Assembly (NCBI GenBank): GCA_045595165.1
Contig: JAZNZY010000003.1
Location: 1-64,000, forward strand
Direction of reading: 5' to 3'
DNA from: SFLA01 sp045595165
GTDB lineage: Bacteria > Bacillota > Clostridia > Oscillospirales > CAG-382
Length of the DNA stretch: 64,000 nucleotides
Shown here: piece after piece, positions 31,946 to 41,040 of the stretch
Layout: every line of letters starts with the position of its first letter
How positions within the stretch are numbered: position 1 is the first letter of the stretch
Made by a program: the position numbers and the translations under genes
The notes under the pieces: model-generated
What the model saw: only the letters and a program-made list of their open reading frames with translations
Told to the model about the DNA's origin: nothing
The model's database searches: none

Positions 31946-32497
31946 ATGGGCTTTGGATTAATACTTGTAGGTCTGGCGCTTCTCGTGGGTGTTGAAGCAG
32001 GCTTTGGCGTGGTGGGATATATCCTCATTTTCGTCGGCTGCAGAAAGCTTTCCCGCATTCACGATGATTTCAATATCTGCGCCGTACTTGCGTTACTTAA
32101 CGTGCCCTATTCTCTGGCATCCGCTTTAACCCTTTTCAAGGTTTTGCCTCAGGGAAACATTGTTGTAAACAGTCTTAACGTAATGCATTTTGTCTTTTCT
32201 GCGGCAATGTTCTGGTATTTTTGTATGCGCATACGCTCTATAGCCTTATCGGGGGATGACGAAAAATTAGCCTCCTCCGCTTTGCGCAACGGGCTTATGT
32301 CGGTTATGTATTATTTCTGGACATTTTTGGTGCTCATATTACCCTTTATACGAAATACGGTTATGGTAGGTATACTCGCTTTGTTCAAATACCTGCTTAT
32401 CGTCTGCGGAATTCTGTTTTTACTTTCCTGCGGCGCAAAAATAACCACGCCTTCCCAAATGGCGAAGGAGAACAGAGATAAAGCCAAAAACGTTTAA
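31946..32497 (+). CDS. Integral membrane protein downstream of secA
   Basis: A 183-residue protein with about five hydrophobic helices (for example residues 3-30, 45-68, 75-95, 118-140, 145-168). No family is recognised. It starts 2 nt after the secA stop codon and its RBS lies inside the end of secA, so translation is coupled. The next gene encodes another polytopic protein with a similar opening (GxxLxGxxxxG and the phrase FCMRIR), and the two may be distant relatives. Confidence 0.75.
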   Translation: MGFGLILVGLALLVGVEAGFGVVGYILIFVGCRKLSRIHDDFNICAVLALLNVPYSLASALTLFKVLPQGNIVVNSLNVMHFVFSAAMFWYFCMRIRSIALSGDDEKLASSALRNGLMSVMYYFWTFLVLILPFIRNTVMVGILALFKYLLIVCGILFLLSCGAKITTPSQMAKENRDKAKNV

Positions 32498-32512
32498 AAA
32501 AGGAGAATTAAA

Positions 32513-33823
32513 ATGGCAAAAAACAAATCTTTACCGTTTTTCTTTTCGCCTCTTGCGGCGGTAGGAATAGTTTTTCTTGCCAATCCCATATTCGGAATAG
32601 TTGACATTTTGCCGGATGCGTTGGGTTGTCTGTGTCTGTGGCTTGCCCTTACCGAGCTTTCGTATATCGACAGCCGTATAGACACTGCCCGAAGCCGCCT
32701 TTTACTCCTTGCGGGGATAGAAGGAATAAAGCTTGTTTTAACTCCCACGCTGTATAAAAGCGTAGTGTCATCGGACACCTTGGCGGCAACGGCGTTTTTC
32801 GGCGTTATAGAAGGACTGTTGCTCATATTGGCTTTCAACAATCTTTACGAAGGACTTTCTTATTCCGTTTCCCGTCGGGGAGATGGAAAAAGTCTTAACG
32901 TGTTTGAGGGCGCAAAGGCGCTGTGCTTCGTTTTCGTGGTGCTCAGGGTGCTTATGAATATCGTTCCCGAATGCGCCGCGCTTTTTGAGCTTGCGGCTCA
33001 CAGCGATATTACCAATGCGGAATTGTTCTACAGCATTGCGGGACTAAAAAATTATTTCCACCTGCTTAACGGATTTATAGTTATCATTATGGGCGTATGG
33101 TGGAGCATAAGTGCTTGCGGAATGTTTAAAAAGCTTCGGAGGGACAGCGCATTTACACAGTCCCTTGCTATTTCCTACGGGGAAGGCTATTCCGCCAATC
33201 TTCGGGTAAAGACCTCTTCCTGGTTCAGAACTGCCGCCCGTATAGTTATGGTTGCACTTGTATTCTTTTTCAATTTCGATCTGGGATACCGCAGTATGCT
33301 GCCGAATTTTGTGGGAACAGCATTTCTTTTGGCAGGAGTCGCCGTGTTGGGATACCCTCTCAAAAAACAGCTATACAAGCGTTTTTCCCTGCCTGTTATT
33401 ATATACGCCTTTGCCGTTCAGATAGGTGCGTACATATACCGCGCTTTGAATGTGGATCTTACCATCGAATTTTTCACACAGCTCAATTGGGTGGACGTTA
33501 CTGTGTGCGGAGTTATCGGACTGGCGGAATTTATATCGTTTATACTGCTGGCGAGAATGTGCGAAAAAATATTTACCGAATACGTAAACGGTATCTGCGG
33601 TGAAAAGACGGCAGGTCTTATGTATTCCGTAAAGATCGCCGTATACGCTTCGGGCTTTATATATTGGGTGGGCTACACCCTGCCTCTGTTAAGAGGATAT
33701 CTTGTTTTACCTCAGATCGTTGCACTTATCGCCATCGGCGCAATTATAAACGCAAACGTGAATTTTGTTCGCGGATGCGTAGAAAATCCGGAGGAAAATG
33801 TAAATCTATGTGCGGATTTATAG
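32513..33823 (+). CDS. Polytopic membrane protein
   Basis: A 436-residue protein with roughly ten hydrophobic helices. The N-terminus (NPIFGIVDILPDALGCLCLWLALTELSYIDSRIDTAR) resembles a group of clostridial membrane proteins of unknown function. AAAGGAG lies 9 nt before the ATG. It is 15 nt downstream of the preceding membrane protein gene and overlaps the asnB start by 16 nt. No transport signature is recognised. Confidence 0.75.
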   Translation: MAKNKSLPFFFSPLAAVGIVFLANPIFGIVDILPDALGCLCLWLALTELSYIDSRIDTARSRLLLLAGIEGIKLVLTPTLYKSVVSSDTLAATAFFGVIEGLLLILAFNNLYEGLSYSVSRRGDGKSLNVFEGAKALCFVFVVLRVLMNIVPECAALFELAAHSDITNAELFYSIAGLKNYFHLLNGFIVIIMGVWWSISACGMFKKLRRDSAFTQSLAISYGEGYSANLRVKTSSWFRTAARIVMVALVFFFNFDLGYRSMLPNFVGTAFLLAGVAVLGYPLKKQLYKRFSLPVIIYAFAVQIGAYIYRALNVDLTIEFFTQLNWVDVTVCGVIGLAEFISFILLARMCEKIFTEYVNGICGEKTAGLMYSVKIAVYASGFIYWVGYTLPLLRGYLVLPQIVALIAIGAIINANVNFVRGCVENPEENVNLCADL

Positions 33824-35694
33824 GAATTTTAAATAACAACGGTATTACCGAAAGAGATATAGCGGACACAAAGGCGATGTCCCACGTTATAAGGCACAGG
33901 GGTCCCGATCTTGACAAAGGTTATACGGGGGACAAGGTGTGCTTCGGCTTCCGCCGTCTTTCCATAATCGATCTTGAGGGCGGAACACAGCCTTACGTTT
34001 CTCCCGACGGACGCTATTCCTGCGTCTACAACGGCGAGGTATATAATTATCTTGAACTCCGTAACGAGCTTCTTGCCAAGGGTGAAAAGTTTGAATCCAA
34101 TTCCGAAATAGAAGTAATGGTCCGTCTGTACTCTTTGTACGGGGAAAGCTTTATATCCCGCCTCCGCGGTATGTTCGCTTTTCTTATATACGATAAAGAA
34201 ACGGGCACTCTAATGGCGGGAAGAGATCCTTTCGGTATAAAGCCCCTGTACTTCCGCGTGGAAAAGGAACGCACCGTGTTCGCCAGCGAGATGAAGGCGT
34301 TTTTCGCAGACAGCGAGTACGAGGGCTTTTCCGTGGACAGCACCCTCCTGCAGCATTATTTCTCCTTCCAGTTTGTGCCCGAGCCCGATACCGTGGGAGG
34401 GGATATAAAGAGCGTGCCCAAGGGCTCATATATGCTGGTGAAGGGTGATACGAGAGAAACCTTTTCTTACTGGAAGCCCGTTTTTGCTCCTGACCGTACA
34501 GGTACTTACGATACCCGAAAAAAGGCTCTTCGTGAAGCCGTAGAAAGCTCGGTTCAGTATCATATGCTGGCAGACGTTCCCGTGGGAAGCTTTCTCTCCT
34601 CTGGCGTGGATTCCGCCATTATCACCGCAGTTGCTTCCAAGCTTCAGCCGGGTATAAAAGCGTTCACCGTGGGATTTGACGTAAAAGGCTTTTCCGAAAT
34701 CGAAGACGCCTGCGAAATTTCCGCACATCTTGATATAGACCATATTACTCTCCGCGCAACGGTGGAGGATTTTAAAGAAGCCTTTGAAAAAACCATATAT
34801 CATCTGGATTCTCCCGTAGCAGACCCTTCCGTTGTGGCGATCTATCTGATCTCCCGTGAAGCGTCCAGGCACGTAAAAACTATTCTTTCGGGCGAGGGAA
34901 GTGATGAATTGTTCGGCGGCTACCGTCAGTACGCCACCGCCGCGCCCAGCGCGCGAATGAACTCTCTGCCCGGATTTATTAAGAGCTTTCTTTTGTTTAT
35001 TGCAAATATGATGCCCGACGGAATGAAGGGCAAGGGTTATATCACCCGCGGCTGTGTTCCTATCGAAAAACGCTTCGTAGGCGGCTCGTTTATATTTACC
35101 GAGCAGCAAAAATCAAAGTTTTTGCGCACATTTGATAAAGACGTTCACTTTACCCAGCGCACCGCGCCTATCTTTGAATCCGCAGTGGGCTACACACCGC
35201 TTCAAAAAATGCAGCATTGCGATCTTAATTGCTGGCTTCCTTCGGATATCCTTGTAAAAGGGGACAGGCTTTCTATGGCGCACTCCCTTGAAGCCCGCGT
35301 TCCTTTTCTGGATAAAGAGGTGTTCAAGGCGGCAAGATGTCTGCTGGACAGCGATAAGATCTCCCACGGCACCACAAAGTATATCTTAAGAGATACTTTT
35401 TCCGATCTGCTTAACAGCGAAACGGTGGTCCGTCCCAAGAAGGGATATCCCGTTCCCGTAAGAATATGGCTTAAGGACGAATTGTTTGATTGGGCAAAGA
35501 ATATTCTTGCAAACAACCCCGCGCCTCAGTTTATAGACGAACGGTACGTTATCGATCTGCTTGAAAAGCACGCTTCCGGCAAGGGGGATTATTACCGTCA
35601 GATATGGGCGGTCATAGCCTTTATGACATGGTACCGCCTTTACGTTACCGAGGCGGATATCACCCGTAATAAGATCGTTGCGGGCGAGTTTTAA
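33808..35694 (+). CDS. asnB: Asparagine synthetase (glutamine-hydrolysing)
   Basis: A 628-residue enzyme. The mature N-terminus after Met removal is the catalytic Cys2 (MCGFIGILNN) of the class II glutaminase domain (residues 1-~210, with IRHRGPD and CFGFRRLSIID). The synthetase domain follows, with the ATP pyrophosphatase loop SFLSSGVDSAI (about 263-273) and LSGEGSDELFGGY (about 358-370). It converts aspartate, glutamine and ATP to asparagine. The start must be this ATG because Cys2 is the nucleophile; upstream in-frame sequence belongs to the preceding gene in another frame. GGAGG lies 12 nt upstream. Confidence 0.95.
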   Translation: MCGFIGILNNNGITERDIADTKAMSHVIRHRGPDLDKGYTGDKVCFGFRRLSIIDLEGGTQPYVSPDGRYSCVYNGEVYNYLELRNELLAKGEKFESNSEIEVMVRLYSLYGESFISRLRGMFAFLIYDKETGTLMAGRDPFGIKPLYFRVEKERTVFASEMKAFFADSEYEGFSVDSTLLQHYFSFQFVPEPDTVGGDIKSVPKGSYMLVKGDTRETFSYWKPVFAPDRTGTYDTRKKALREAVESSVQYHMLADVPVGSFLSSGVDSAIITAVASKLQPGIKAFTVGFDVKGFSEIEDACEISAHLDIDHITLRATVEDFKEAFEKTIYHLDSPVADPSVVAIYLISREASRHVKTILSGEGSDELFGGYRQYATAAPSARMNSLPGFIKSFLLFIANMMPDGMKGKGYITRGCVPIEKRFVGGSFIFTEQQKSKFLRTFDKDVHFTQRTAPIFESAVGYTPLQKMQHCDLNCWLPSDILVKGDRLSMAHSLEARVPFLDKEVFKAARCLLDSDKISHGTTKYILRDTFSDLLNSETVVRPKKGYPVPVRIWLKDELFDWAKNILANNPAPQFIDERYVIDLLEKHASGKGDYYRQIWAVIAFMTWYRLYVTEADITRNKIVAGEF

Positions 35695-35711
35695 AAAATA
35701 AATAAAAAAAT

Positions 35712-35753
35712 AACGGCTTTTTCCTTTTAAAATAAGGATAAAGCCGTTTTTTT
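35712..35753 (+). terminator. Intrinsic terminator after asnB
   Basis: A compound stem: AACGGCTTT with AAAGCCGTT and inner TCCTT with AAGGA, followed by seven T. Confidence 0.88.
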
Positions 35754-35792
35754 GTCGGGGTCCCGAAGAAGTCGCAGACTTCTTGGGGTGAT
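35754..35792 (+). repeat. Terminator-abutting palindrome, copy C
   Basis: GTCGGGGTCCCGAAGAAGTC, GCA loop region and GACTTCTTGGGGTGAT, the reverse complement of the copy A/B arrangement. Its GTCGGGG end directly follows the T tract of the asnB terminator. Confidence 0.8.
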
Positions 35793-35877
35793 TTGGGATT
35801 ATTATGTATCAACGCTCCCTTTTTTGGACAAAATACGCATATACAATGTAGTATTATATGTTCGGGAGGTAAAGTAT

Positions 35878-36198
35878 ATGCATATTGATTACAAATTAAG
35901 AGGAACCACACTCACTGCATCGCTTCACGGAGAAATAGATCATCACACCGCGGCGATAGCCCGTTCGGAGATCGATATGGAAATAGACCGTGTAAAAGCC
36001 ACGGGGCTGAATCTTGATCTTTCGGATATTTCCTTTTGCGATTCATCGGGACTTGGTCTGGTGATGGGTAGGCTTAAAAAAATGAAAGCGGGCGGCGGAA
36101 GTGCTGTAGTGGTAAATCCGTCGGAACGGGTGGAAAAGGTATTGCATCTGGCAGGAATAGACACACTTATGCCCATAAAAAAGGAGGAAAGAAAATGA
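35878..36198 (+). CDS. spoIIAA: Anti-sigma-F factor antagonist SpoIIAA (STAS)
   Basis: A 106-residue STAS-domain protein. The phosphorylatable serine lies in CDSSGLGLVMGRL (about residues 54-66). When unphosphorylated it binds SpoIIAB and frees sigma F in the forespore. GGGAGG precedes the ATG by about 8 nt. It is the first gene of the spoIIA operon; the 84-bp region upstream after repeat copy C should hold the promoter (sigma H in Bacillus), but I could not find a convincing match. Confidence 0.93.
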   Translation: MHIDYKLRGTTLTASLHGEIDHHTAAIARSEIDMEIDRVKATGLNLDLSDISFCDSSGLGLVMGRLKKMKAGGGSAVVVNPSERVEKVLHLAGIDTLMPIKKEERK

Positions 36199-36644
36199 GT
36201 AAATCTCCCCTTAATCGTTTTAAGGCGGAATTTCCCGCCAAAAGTATTAACGAAGGCTATGCCAGAATGGTGGCGGCGGCTTTCGTTTCCCAGCTTGATC
36301 CCACTGTTGCGGATCTTGCGGATATAAAAACAGCGGTAAGCGAGGCGGTTACAAACTGTATCGTCCACGCATACCGTGATAAAACGGATTATTGCCCCAT
36401 CTACATAACGGGAGCATATTATGCTGACGGAAAAACAGTTATCACCGTCCGTGATAAGGGTTGTGGCATAGAGGATATATCCAAAGCGGTAACCCCTTTA
36501 TATACCACGGACCCCGGGGGCGAGCGAAGCGGAATGGGTTTTACCATTATGGAAAGCTTTTGCGATAAAATGACAGTTTCCTCCCGTGTGGGGAAGGGTA
36601 CTACGGTTCGGTTGGTGAAGAAAATTGTTCGTCCGCAGTCCTGA
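36195..36644 (+). CDS. spoIIAB: Anti-sigma-F factor / serine kinase SpoIIAB
   Basis: A 149-residue GHKL-fold kinase. N box TAVSEAVTNCIVHAY (about residues 43-57), G1 DKGCGIED (about 90-97) and G2 ERSGMGFTIM (about 113-122) are complete. It holds sigma F inactive and phosphorylates SpoIIAA. The ATG overlaps the spoIIAA stop (ATGA), so the two proteins are made in step. Confidence 0.95.
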   Translation: MSKSPLNRFKAEFPAKSINEGYARMVAAAFVSQLDPTVADLADIKTAVSEAVTNCIVHAYRDKTDYCPIYITGAYYADGKTVITVRDKGCGIEDISKAVTPLYTTDPGGERSGMGFTIMESFCDKMTVSSRVGKGTTVRLVKKIVRPQS

Positions 36645-37329
36645 TACTCCGTCACTCATAGCCTCCGCACAGCAGGGGGACAAGGAAGCGTTGGATATTC
36701 TTGTAAAAGAGAATATGGGCTTGGTAAAATCTATTGCTTTTCGCTTCCGCGACCGTGCCGAAATCGATGATCTTATTCAGCTGGGCGTAATAGGGCTTAT
36801 AAAGGCGATACGGGGCTTTTCTTTTGAACGTGAAACCGTTTTGTCTACCTATGCTGTTCCTTTGATCACGGGGGAAATAAAGCGTTTTTTAAGGGATGAC
36901 GGTACCGTTAAGGTTTCCCGAGAACTGAAAAAACGAGGAAGAACAGTACTTAAAGCGAGGGAATATATAATTTCCGAAACAGGCAGTGAGCCTACCTTAA
37001 AATATCTGGCAGAGTATTGCGGTCTTTCCGAAGAGCAGACCTTGGAAGCACTGGATTGCGCTTTGCCCATACTATCCTTTTCCTCCCCCGTGGGGGACAA
37101 AACGGTGGAGGAATATGTGGGGGAAGACTGTATGGCACCGCTAACGGAAAGCATTGCTCTTACCCAAGCGATAGGTGCCCTTCCCGAGGAAGAACGGGTT
37201 TTGGTGGAATGCCGCTTTTACCGCGGTCTTTCCCAACAGCAAACGGGTGTCATTCTGGGCTGTACCCAGGTGAAAATATCCCGTATGGAAAAAAGAGTAA
37301 TAGAAAAATTAAGACAGCAGTTAAAATGA
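36625..37329 (+). CDS. sigF: RNA polymerase sigma-F factor (forespore)
   Basis: A 234-residue sigma-70 family factor. Region 2 (NMGLVKSIAFRF, EIDDLIQLGVIGLIKAI), region 3 and region 4 (LSQQQTGVILGCTQVKISRMEKRVIEKL) are intact. It turns on early forespore genes during sporulation. The only usable start is a TTG 20 nt before the spoIIAB stop; a stop codon three codons upstream rules out a longer form. GGTGAAG lies nearby. The overlap couples SigF synthesis to that of its inhibitor. spoVA genes, which often follow, are absent. Confidence 0.94.
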   Translation: MFVRSPDTPSLIASAQQGDKEALDILVKENMGLVKSIAFRFRDRAEIDDLIQLGVIGLIKAIRGFSFERETVLSTYAVPLITGEIKRFLRDDGTVKVSRELKKRGRTVLKAREYIISETGSEPTLKYLAEYCGLSEEQTLEALDCALPILSFSSPVGDKTVEEYVGEDCMAPLTESIALTQAIGALPEEERVLVECRFYRGLSQQQTGVILGCTQVKISRMEKRVIEKLRQQLK

Positions 37330-37355
37330 AAAAGCAAGGCGCGCCCTTGCTTTTT
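37329..37355 (+). terminator. Intrinsic terminator of the spoIIA operon
   Basis: GCAAGG, CGCGC loop, CCTTGC, with A5 before and T5 after, starting at the sigF stop codon. Confidence 0.85.
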
Positions 37356-37653
37356 GTTACATTTTCACAAACTTTTAAAAAACGTAAAAATTTTATAGAT
37401 GTTTTTGCTTTTTCAGTCACTATATAATAAGAAGAGGAAATCAATGCAACTGTAAACGCATATGCGCCCACGTCAAATTGCACAAATTTGCACTTGTTCA
37501 CAAAATATTTATAGACTTTTTGCCCATATTATGGTAATATGTATATGACAAGTTAAACAGGTTAAAGGACGCGTTGAAAGGAGGTAATATTCAAGTCGTC
37601 CAATGCCGTAAAATCACCCACTACAACAAAATAAAGAAAGGATAATTACAACC
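37356..37653 (+). promoter_or_regulatory. Long leader region of the M23 gene with two inverted repeats
   Basis: No gene is seen here. CATATTA-TGG-TAATATG (37525-37541) is a perfect 7-bp inverted repeat overlapping a weak promoter-like TTGCCC (37520) and TATATG (37542). Further down, GGACG-TTGAA (37567-37578) pairs with TTCAA-CGTCC (37590-37601), placing AGGAGGTAATA in the loop. That Shine-Dalgarno has no ATG-started reading frame longer than two codons after it; the true RBS (AAAGGA) lies 50 nt later. The rest shows nothing. Confidence 0.45.
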
Positions 37654-39972
37654 ATGAAAAGACGTTTTACAAAAGTAACGGCTTTCATCCTTGCCATTAC
37701 CCTTACTTTACCGTTTACGGTATTTGCTGCAGCGCAGGATGAAAAAGCCTCGAGCGATAGCACCGACATTGCTTATGAACTTACAGAATTACGAAACGAA
37801 TTTGAAAAGCACTTCCTTATGTCGGACGGCACGGTAGTTGCCGCCACGTACGCCGAACCGGTCAATTATTATGATAAAGCTGAAGGTATGTGGAAGGAAA
37901 TTGATAACACTCTTACACACAGTAACGGACGCTACCGCAACAAAGGACACGGCGGGTTCGACGTATCATTCCGAGGAGAAAACACAGGCGGAGATATGGT
38001 GGAAATGTCAGACGGCAGCCACACGATATCCTGGACTGTTTCCGTGCAAAACGAACTCGGCAAAAAAGACACGGTAAAAAGCCGAATTGATGCTTCCGTA
38101 AAACAAGAGAGAAGCGATAGCGGAAATAAATTTGCCGCAGACAGGGCAGGTTCGGCAATTAAGTATAATTCCCCTTTTTCCGGCAACAAGTTAATAAACG
38201 TAGATTACACCGTTTCCCAGTATAAGGTTAAAGAGGATATAACCATATATTCCTCCAAAGACGGAAACGCGATACACTACACTTACAACTGCGGGGATCT
38301 TACAGCGATTCTCAACCCTGACAACAGTATTGATTTTGTTGACCGGGAAGGCGAACCCGTATATACCGTTCATAAACCGTATATGTATGATTCCGCAGGT
38401 AACGGTTCATATAATTTCAGCATAACCTTAAAACAACAGGGCGGCGTTTGCACAGTAGTTATGACCCCCGACAAAGAATGGCTTGACACTGCGGTTTATC
38501 CCGTTGTTATCGACCCGACGGTGACTAATAATAAAATTACTACCAATTACGATGACACGTATATTCATTCGGGTGACAGCGCAGGTGATCACATAAATGA
38601 AGAAACTATGACGGTCGGATTACTTGGCGGCGTACAAAACTACGGCTTGTTAAAGTTACACGTATTACCCACCATACCTGCCAACGCAACCGTCGCTAAA
38701 GCGGAATTGGTGCTCAGGCTGCCCACAGGCTCTACCAGCGGCGGACCGTTTACTTTAAGACAAATAACCACCTCTTGGTCGGAAAATACAGTTAGCTTCA
38801 GCAGCCGGCCTATTGCAACAAAGGCAGTAGATTCTTCTGTTGCCGCAGACTTCGGCGCATTGAAAATAACTTTTGATATAACCACCCACTACAACGCTGT
38901 GTTGGCAGGAACAAGAACCGACTACGGCTTCCAGATAGAGAATACCAACAAATCCTTGAACGACTTCAACTGCCCATACACAAGTAATTGCGGGGATCTT
39001 TCGCAGTTTCCTGTAGTGCAGATACGATACACGCCGACAAACGAAAGCGAATCCAACAACACCTTTGCCACTGCGGACGAAATAGAGCTTTTACCGCAGC
39101 CCGGCATCAAAACTTATATATAGGGTACAAAGGCGAGCGGAACATCGGCAGATTATGACTATTTCAAATTCGTTGCGCCAAGACACGGCAGAGTAGAAGT
39201 TTTTTTAACGGTGTATGGCACCACAGCTTACACTTTGTCGGTATATAACGAAAATCAAAGCCTGAACGACTCGACCACTACGGCGCTCCTCACGCATTAT
39301 TCCGACGGCACCAAAACGATGACAGGCGGTTTGTCGTTTACCGCAACAAAAGACGGAGATTCGAATGGAAATTTAGACACCTATTACATTCGTGTGTATG
39401 CCCCTGCAAGCGCTACCTGTTCTTATCGCTTAATGATAGAATACTCGACTGACTATGCTTCACTCAACTGGCAGTATCCGCTACCCACCAACTGGGTTGA
39501 CGTTTCTTCCCCTGCGGGAACACGGCTTTTCAACGGCTCTTATGAATATCACGAAGGAATTGACATTCCGGCAAACAGCGGCGTTGATGTGCTCGCCGTT
39601 GCCGATGCATATGTTTATAGAAGCAGCTGGGATTCCAGTATGGGGAATTACGTAACATTATATACTGCTGTTGTAGAGAATTTAGCAATCAAAAGCCGAT
39701 TAGACGTTGACCCTTACGACTCCGAAGCGTCGTTTGTTATAACATATATGCATTTATCGTTGCTTTCTGTTGCCGAAGGTACCGATGTAACTAAAGAACA
39801 AAAAATAGGAGAGGTCGGAACAACCGGCTATTCAACAGGCAATCATTTGCATATAGGTATATTTTCCAGCAGCACTTTGCCGAATTATATGACCGCCAAT
39901 TTGCCTACTGATGTAATTAATCCCTACGACTTTTTCTACGACGATGTTTCTTTCACCGGGACGCCATACTAA
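37654..39972 (+). pseudogene. Secreted DNRLRE / M23 endopeptidase interrupted by an in-frame TAG
   Basis: One reading frame of 772 codons broken only by TAG at 39121-39123 (codon 490). Before it: signal peptide (residues 1-26), an unassigned region, a DNRLRE-like domain (about 287-445, YGLLKLHVLPTIPANATVAKAEL) and the first strands of a PPC-like domain (SNNTFATADEIELLP). After it: the rest of that domain (SADYDYFKFVAPRHGRVEVF) and an M23 (LytM-type) peptidase with an intact zinc site, HEGIDI (His633) and HLHIG (His731, His733). TAG falls inside a domain, so a 489-residue product would lack the peptidase. The second half has no RBS or good start. Nonsense mutation, readthrough or sequence error are all possible. 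Confidence 0.8.
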
Positions 39973-39986
39973 GGAGGTAACTCTAT

Positions 39987-40991
39987 ATGAAAAAGATTTT
40001 GCTTATTACTGCAGTTTTTATATTGCTATGCGTTTTGCTTATTTCGTGCAACAAGTTAACAGACGATGAAAACAGCAAAAACGTTATGCAAAACGAAGCA
40101 TCATTAACAGAACTTTCTGTTCCCCTCGACATTTCAATAACGGAGGATGAGGAAGTCTCAAAAACAGATGTTTCCGTTCCCACCGAAAACTCCGTAAACG
40201 AAGACCCGCCGCCCGAAACTTCCGAAACCGAAAAAAGCCGGACCGAAGTAACCGAATCATACATATGGTATGGCGAAAAGGAAATGGACGAATGGTTTGC
40301 CGAAGCTAAAGACGGCTGGGAAAAGGAAGATTCTTTAGACGGAAAGCACATAAGATTTTTTCACCAGGTAGACGGACGTCTAATAAATTACATCGTCACT
40401 CAAGAAAAGTTCTACCACTACGTCTCCTTTGCGGGAGACACGAAATTAGGCGGCACAACCGCTGCAGTGTGCGAATATTTTGGAATCAGCAAAGAAGAAT
40501 ATATGGCATACTATAACAATCATTTGATGAATTCCGGAAAGGTGCCGTACGGCGTAATTCCGATAGGGATATACGGGAATATCGATCTCTATCGTTATGA
40601 TGCAATATTTTCGGAGGAATTCTGGAATCATCCCGACTATTTGTTAAGCGGTTACGTTGCTCCGGAAACAGATGATTACTACACGTCATTGAAAGACAGA
40701 AACGGCTATATGAGAGTATACTATATCATAGACCGTCTGCTCATAGAACATGTCGGCATAGATGCTTTTGAACAATGGCTTGAAGAAAAAGAGGATTCAG
40801 ACCAAAACATTATTGAATTCGTTAAAGATTTCGGTATAACACGTGAAATTTATGAGGATATATACCGCGAAACCTGCTATTCCGAGTGGCTCGATAGATG
40901 GAGTATGATCCCGTATAACCCCGATTATCTTTTCGGCACGCCCGAAATGCAGGATGAATACTTCAAGGTCCATCCTTTGAACAAAGAATAA
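39987..40991 (+). CDS. Lipoprotein of unknown function
   Basis: A 334-residue exported protein. Signal peptide with lipobox LISC (Cys about residue 21), an acidic Ser/Thr/Glu linker (about 30-88, with TSETEKSRTEVTES), then a mainly helical domain with many aromatic residues (EYMAYYNNHLMNSGKVPYG, DYYTSLKDRNGYMRVYYI). GGAGG lies 9 nt before the ATG. It follows the M23 gene by 14 nt and was probably co-transcribed with it; a role alongside the peptidase at the cell surface is inference. Confidence 0.8.
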   Translation: MKKILLITAVFILLCVLLISCNKLTDDENSKNVMQNEASLTELSVPLDISITEDEEVSKTDVSVPTENSVNEDPPPETSETEKSRTEVTESYIWYGEKEMDEWFAEAKDGWEKEDSLDGKHIRFFHQVDGRLINYIVTQEKFYHYVSFAGDTKLGGTTAAVCEYFGISKEEYMAYYNNHLMNSGKVPYGVIPIGIYGNIDLYRYDAIFSEEFWNHPDYLLSGYVAPETDDYYTSLKDRNGYMRVYYIIDRLLIEHVGIDAFEQWLEEKEDSDQNIIEFVKDFGITREIYEDIYRETCYSEWLDRWSMIPYNPDYLFGTPEMQDEYFKVHPLNKE

Positions 40992-40996
40992 AACAC

Positions 40997-41026
40997 AAAA
41001 AAGCCGCGAAAATATCGCGGCTTTTA
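40997..41026. terminator. Bidirectional intrinsic terminator
   Basis: AAAAGCCGCGA with TCGCGGCTTTT between the convergent lipoprotein and cyclophilin genes. Confidence 0.85.
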
Positions 41027-41040
41027 GTCTTTTCGTGTGA

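Noticed and set aside
37654..39972. Genome-wide TAG reassignment or pyrrolysine
   Set aside because: TAG ends the methyltransferase gene at 22501, and no Pyl genes are in the window. A single case does not support reassignment.
39211..39972. Independent M23 gene starting with GTG
   Set aside because: No Shine-Dalgarno precedes the GTG, there is no signal peptide, and the start lies inside the domain continuing from upstream in the same frame.
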